The translations under genes were made by a program, and so were the position numbers. From Flavobacterium sp. AG291 (GTDB lineage Bacteria > Bacteroidota > Bacteroidia > Flavobacteriales > Flavobacteriaceae), in assembly GCF_003350375.1 (NCBI RefSeq), contig NZ_QQAR01000003.1, positions 1 to 64,000 on the forward strand: a DNA stretch of 64,000 bases. The letters run 5' to 3'. A model generated the notes under the pieces. The model worked only from the letters and a program-made list of their open reading frames with translations, was not told the origin of the DNA and ran no database searches. Below are positions 61,459 through 64,000 of this stretch, one piece after another; the first letter of the stretch is position 1; every line of letters starts with the position of its first letter.

Positions 61459-63219
61459 TTATTGCAATTCTTTTTCAGAAAGTTGCTTTAGATACAATTC
61501 TTTGTAATATCCTTGTTGGTTTATTAATTGATTGTGAGTTCCTTGTTGCAGTATTTCACCATCTTCCAGGATTATTATTTTATCAGCATTTTTCGCAGAT
61601 GATACCCTGTGGCTTACAATGATTGTGGTTTTGTCTTTGCAGAACTCCAAAAGGTTGTTAAGGATAGCTTCTTCTGTTTCAGTATCTACAGCCGAAAGAC
61701 AGTCATCTAATAATAATATAGGAGCGTCTTTTATCATGGCGCGGGCTATAGATACACGCTGTTTTTGACCGCCTGAAAGCGTGATGCCTCGTTCTCCCAG
61801 AATTGTTTCGTACTGCTTGTTAAATCCTATAATGTTATTGTGTACCATGGATTTTTGCGCTACGGCAACAATTTCATCGTGAGAAGCTTCTTCTTTACCG
61901 AACTTGATATTGTTGCTGATGGTATCGGAGAACAGGAACGCATCCTGAGGAACAAAGCCAATGCTGTTGCGTAGGTCGTAAAGATTGAGGTCTTCTACAT
62001 TCTCGTTATCAACGGTAATTTTTCCTTTATCTACATCATATAATCGGCTGATAAGAGATAGTATTGTTGATTTTCCTGAACCTGTCCTTCCTAATATGGC
62101 AAGAGTTTCTCCTTTATTAACTGTAAACGATACGTTTTTTAATGCTGTAATATTTGTGTCTTCATAAGTAAAGGTAACATTGTCAAAAGCAATCTGACCA
62201 AGAACCGGTGTATGGCTAGGGTTGTTGTTTTGAATGTCAGGCTGTATCTTAAGGAATTCATTAATCCTTTTTTGTGAAGCTTCTGCTTCCTGTACCATTG
62301 ATGATATCCAGCCTAAAGAGGCTACAGGCCATGTCAGTCGGTTAATGTATATTACAAACTGTGCGATGATACCTATTTCGGCAATATTTCCGTTTATGTA
62401 CATCATGCCGCCTACATATATAACTACCAGGTTGCTTATACCTATAAGTAATATCATAAATGGTCCGAACAAAGCGTTTACTTTGGCAAGGCTCAGGTTT
62501 TTAGCAACACTGTCTCGTGAAAGTTCTGTAAAATCGTCCTGTTTTTGCTTTTCAAGGGAGTAGGCTTTTACAATACGTATACCTGAAAACATTTCCTGTG
62601 TGAATGAAGAAAGTTTTGAAAGATTTTGCTGGTATAAAGTGCTTCTCTTGTTGATTTGCTGGCTGATCCAGAATATGCTATATGCTAATATAGGTAACGG
62701 CAGTAGGGTGTAAAAGGTTAGTTTTGGTGAAATCGTGAACATGTGAGTGGTTATCACGGCAAAACTTATCACGGTGTTGAGAGCATACATGATTGCCGGG
62801 CCTACGTATTGACGTACACGTCCCACGTCTTCACTAATACGGTTCATAAGGTCGCCGGTACGGTTCTTTTTGTAGAAACTGGGTGAAAGGTTCTCGTATT
62901 GGCGGAATACCTCATTCTTAAGATCAAATTCTACGTGACGGGACATAACTATAAGTGTCTGACGCATAAAAAATGTCAAAACACCACCTATAAGTGTTGT
63001 TGCTAATATCAGTAACAGGTTGTTAGTGAGCATCCCTTTCACTTTTTCAGGGTGTATGCTGCCATTCTGAGCTGTAGAAAGTACAGAGTTGATAGAGTCC
63101 TTTATTAGCTCCGGAGTGAATAAAGAGAAGATTTGGGCTACTATCGTTATAAAGATTCCTAGAAGAAATTGAAATTTATATTTTGCAAAATATTTATTTA
63201 AATACTGAAGTTCTTTCAT
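61459..63219 (-). CDS. ABC exporter, fused permease and ATPase (MsbA/lipid A type)
   Basis: A 586-residue half transporter that works as a homodimer: six transmembrane helices in residues 15-310, then a nucleotide-binding domain with Walker A GRTGSGKS (377-384), the Q-loop NSIGFVPQDAF, the ABC signature LSGGQKQR, Walker B ILLLDDCLSA and the H-loop IVSHR. It resembles type IV exporters such as MsbA and would move lipids or drugs. It is divergent from leucine dehydrogenase, from which it is separated by an AT-rich gap. Confidence 0.94.
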   Translation of the reverse strand: MKELQYLNKYFAKYKFQFLLGIFITIVAQIFSLFTPELIKDSINSVLSTAQNGSIHPEKVKGMLTNNLLLILATTLIGGVLTFFMRQTLIVMSRHVEFDLKNEVFRQYENLSPSFYKKNRTGDLMNRISEDVGRVRQYVGPAIMYALNTVISFAVITTHMFTISPKLTFYTLLPLPILAYSIFWISQQINKRSTLYQQNLSKLSSFTQEMFSGIRIVKAYSLEKQKQDDFTELSRDSVAKNLSLAKVNALFGPFMILLIGISNLVVIYVGGMMYINGNIAEIGIIAQFVIYINRLTWPVASLGWISSMVQEAEASQKRINEFLKIQPDIQNNNPSHTPVLGQIAFDNVTFTYEDTNITALKNVSFTVNKGETLAILGRTGSGKSTILSLISRLYDVDKGKITVDNENVEDLNLYDLRNSIGFVPQDAFLFSDTISNNIKFGKEEASHDEIVAVAQKSMVHNNIIGFNKQYETILGERGITLSGGQKQRVSIARAMIKDAPILLLDDCLSAVDTETEEAILNNLLEFCKDKTTIIVSHRVSSAKNADKIIILEDGEILQQGTHNQLINQQGYYKELYLKQLSEKELQ

Positions 63220-63365
63220 GTTATTTTTTCAAATGCAATTTTATATATTAATTAATTGTTAAAAAAGTGTCGAAAACGACGTGATTAAGCAATTAAAAAT
63301 AACCGTTGTTTATTATAGAATCGATAAAAAAGGACTTTTAATTTCCTTTATTTTAATTAAATGTA

Positions 63366-63373
63366 TAATTTTG
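63366..63373 (+). promoter_or_regulatory. -7 element of leucine dehydrogenase
   Basis: TAATTTTG, 43 bases before the ATG at 63416; perfect match to TAnnTTTG. Confidence 0.5.
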
Positions 63374-63415
63374 TCTTCTGTTTTTGAATAAAATTCAAAT
63401 TTAAAAAATATTATT

Positions 63416-64000
63416 ATGATAACAGAAGTTATTAAGGCTAACGAGCTTAGTAAAGTTGATCCTGTATTTGGACAGGCTTCATTCAATGACCATGAGCAGA
63501 TCGTTTTTTGCCATGACAAAGATACAGGTTTAAAAGCAATTATAGGTATACATAACACAGTTTTAGGTCCTGCGCTTGGTGGTACCAGAATGTGGAAATA
63601 TGCTAACGAATGGGAGGCTCTAAACGACGTTTTAAGGCTTTCAAGAGGGATGACTTATAAATCGGCTATCTCTGGTCTTAACCTTGGTGGTGGTAAAGCT
63701 GTTATCATAGGTGATTCTAAACTGGATAAAACTCCGGAAATGATCACAAGATTTGGTCAGTTCGTTCACACACTAAGCGGAAAATATATTACTGCTGAAG
63801 ATGTAGGAACTACTACTGCTGATATGGATCTTATCCGTGATGTGACGCCTCACGTTACAGGTATCTCTGTAGAACGTGGAGGTTCAGGTAACCCTTCTCC
63901 TGTAACAGCTTATGGTGTTTACATGGGTATGAAAGCTGCTGCGCTTCATCAATTTGGAAGCGACAAGCTTGACGGTAAGAAAGTATTGGTACAGGGTACA
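63416..64000 (+). CDS. Leucine (Glu/Leu/Phe/Val) dehydrogenase, 5' part
   Basis: The first 195 codons of an amino-acid dehydrogenase that runs off the window. The N-terminal domain is clear: [13 protein letters not shown], then [25 protein letters not shown] with the two lysines K82 and K94, spaced as the substrate-binding and catalytic lysines of leucine dehydrogenase, followed by [34 protein letters not shown] sequence. It probably deaminates branched-chain amino acids with NAD; a glutamate or phenylalanine enzyme cannot be excluded from this part alone. Confidence 0.9.
   Translation, partial: MITEVIKANELSKVDPVFGQASFNDHEQIVFCHDKDTGLKAIIGIHNTVLGPALGGTRMWKYANEWEALNDVLRLSRGMTYKSAISGLNLGGGKAVIIGDSKLDKTPEMITRFGQFVHTLSGKYITAEDVGTTTADMDLIRDVTPHVTGISVERGGSGNPSPVTAYGVYMGMKAAALHQFGSDKLDGKKVLVQGT

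Overview
The window is a stretch of chromosome from a member of the Bacteroidota, most likely Flavobacteriaceae and close to Flavobacterium. The evidence is an AT-rich genome, an outer-membrane/lipoprotein gene set (TonB receptor + DUF4249 lipoprotein, DUF1573, type 9 secretion sorting domain), families typical of the group (DUF3276, DUF4199, cyclophilin-FKBP fusion, monomeric isocitrate dehydrogenase), start codons without Shine-Dalgarno sequences, and many perfect copies of the Bacteroidota -7 promoter element TAnnTTTG placed 5-60 nt before genes. No tRNA, rRNA, CRISPR array, prophage or insertion sequence was seen. No gene-free gap exceeds 300 bases.

Layout. 1-5 kb: end of a T9SS-sorted protein, a class I aminotransferase, a DUF1573 protein and valS. 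5-12 kb: a YD-repeat lipoprotein; a probable five-gene operon (LUD protein, cdsA, psd, acyl-CoA-binding protein, lipoprotein superoxide dismutase) for phosphatidylethanolamine synthesis and oxidative protection; then rsfS-ftsH, with birA divergent. 12-19 kb: small secreted or hypothetical proteins, pyrE back-to-back with a NUDIX gene, an AT-rich orphan with a HEPN-like motif, then coaD and an M14 peptidase. 19-22 kb: ddl facing a PASTA protein and an RluD-type pseudouridine synthase. 22-29 kb: a stress and redox area (YceI, exported pirin, Crp/Fnr regulator, membrane LuxR regulator, YaaA, DsbA-like lipoprotein with a divergent HxlR regulator). 29-34 kb: a TetR-TolC-HlyD-MFS drug efflux operon. 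34-37 kb: a trpG/pabA-type amidotransferase and the cysE-cysK cysteine operon. 37-41 kb: MarR-nitroreductase-YceI facing thioredoxin-fold genes and a rhodanese. 41-49 kb: an esterase, two mechanosensitive channels (one frameshifted at its C-terminus), a uvrB cluster and thiamine pyrophosphokinase. 49-57 kb: DUF4249/TonB receptor pair, monomeric icd, rplS and trmD. 57-64 kb: methyltransferase, dual immunophilin, CsaA, PUR-family protein, an ABC exporter and the start of leucine dehydrogenase.

The most striking regulatory find is upstream of cysE-cysK. A TAnnTTTG promoter is followed by a 16-codon reading frame ending ICMCCLL. Two base-pairing schemes then compete: a 12-bp antiterminator starting two bases after the leader stop codon, and an intrinsic terminator with a GAAA loop and seven Ts. 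This is the full architecture of a cysteine-sensing ribosome-mediated attenuator. A second find is an identical FNR-box-like imperfect palindrome, TTGTCCTAGTTCAA, at exactly the same distance (36.5 nt from centre to the end of the -7 box) before the YceI and pirin genes, next to a Crp/Fnr regulator gene. Tandem palindromes over the tetR promoter, and paired perfect palindromes over the divergent marR/thioredoxin promoters, point to autoregulated efflux and redox modules. Several families of degenerate dispersed repeats occupy the intergenic gaps.
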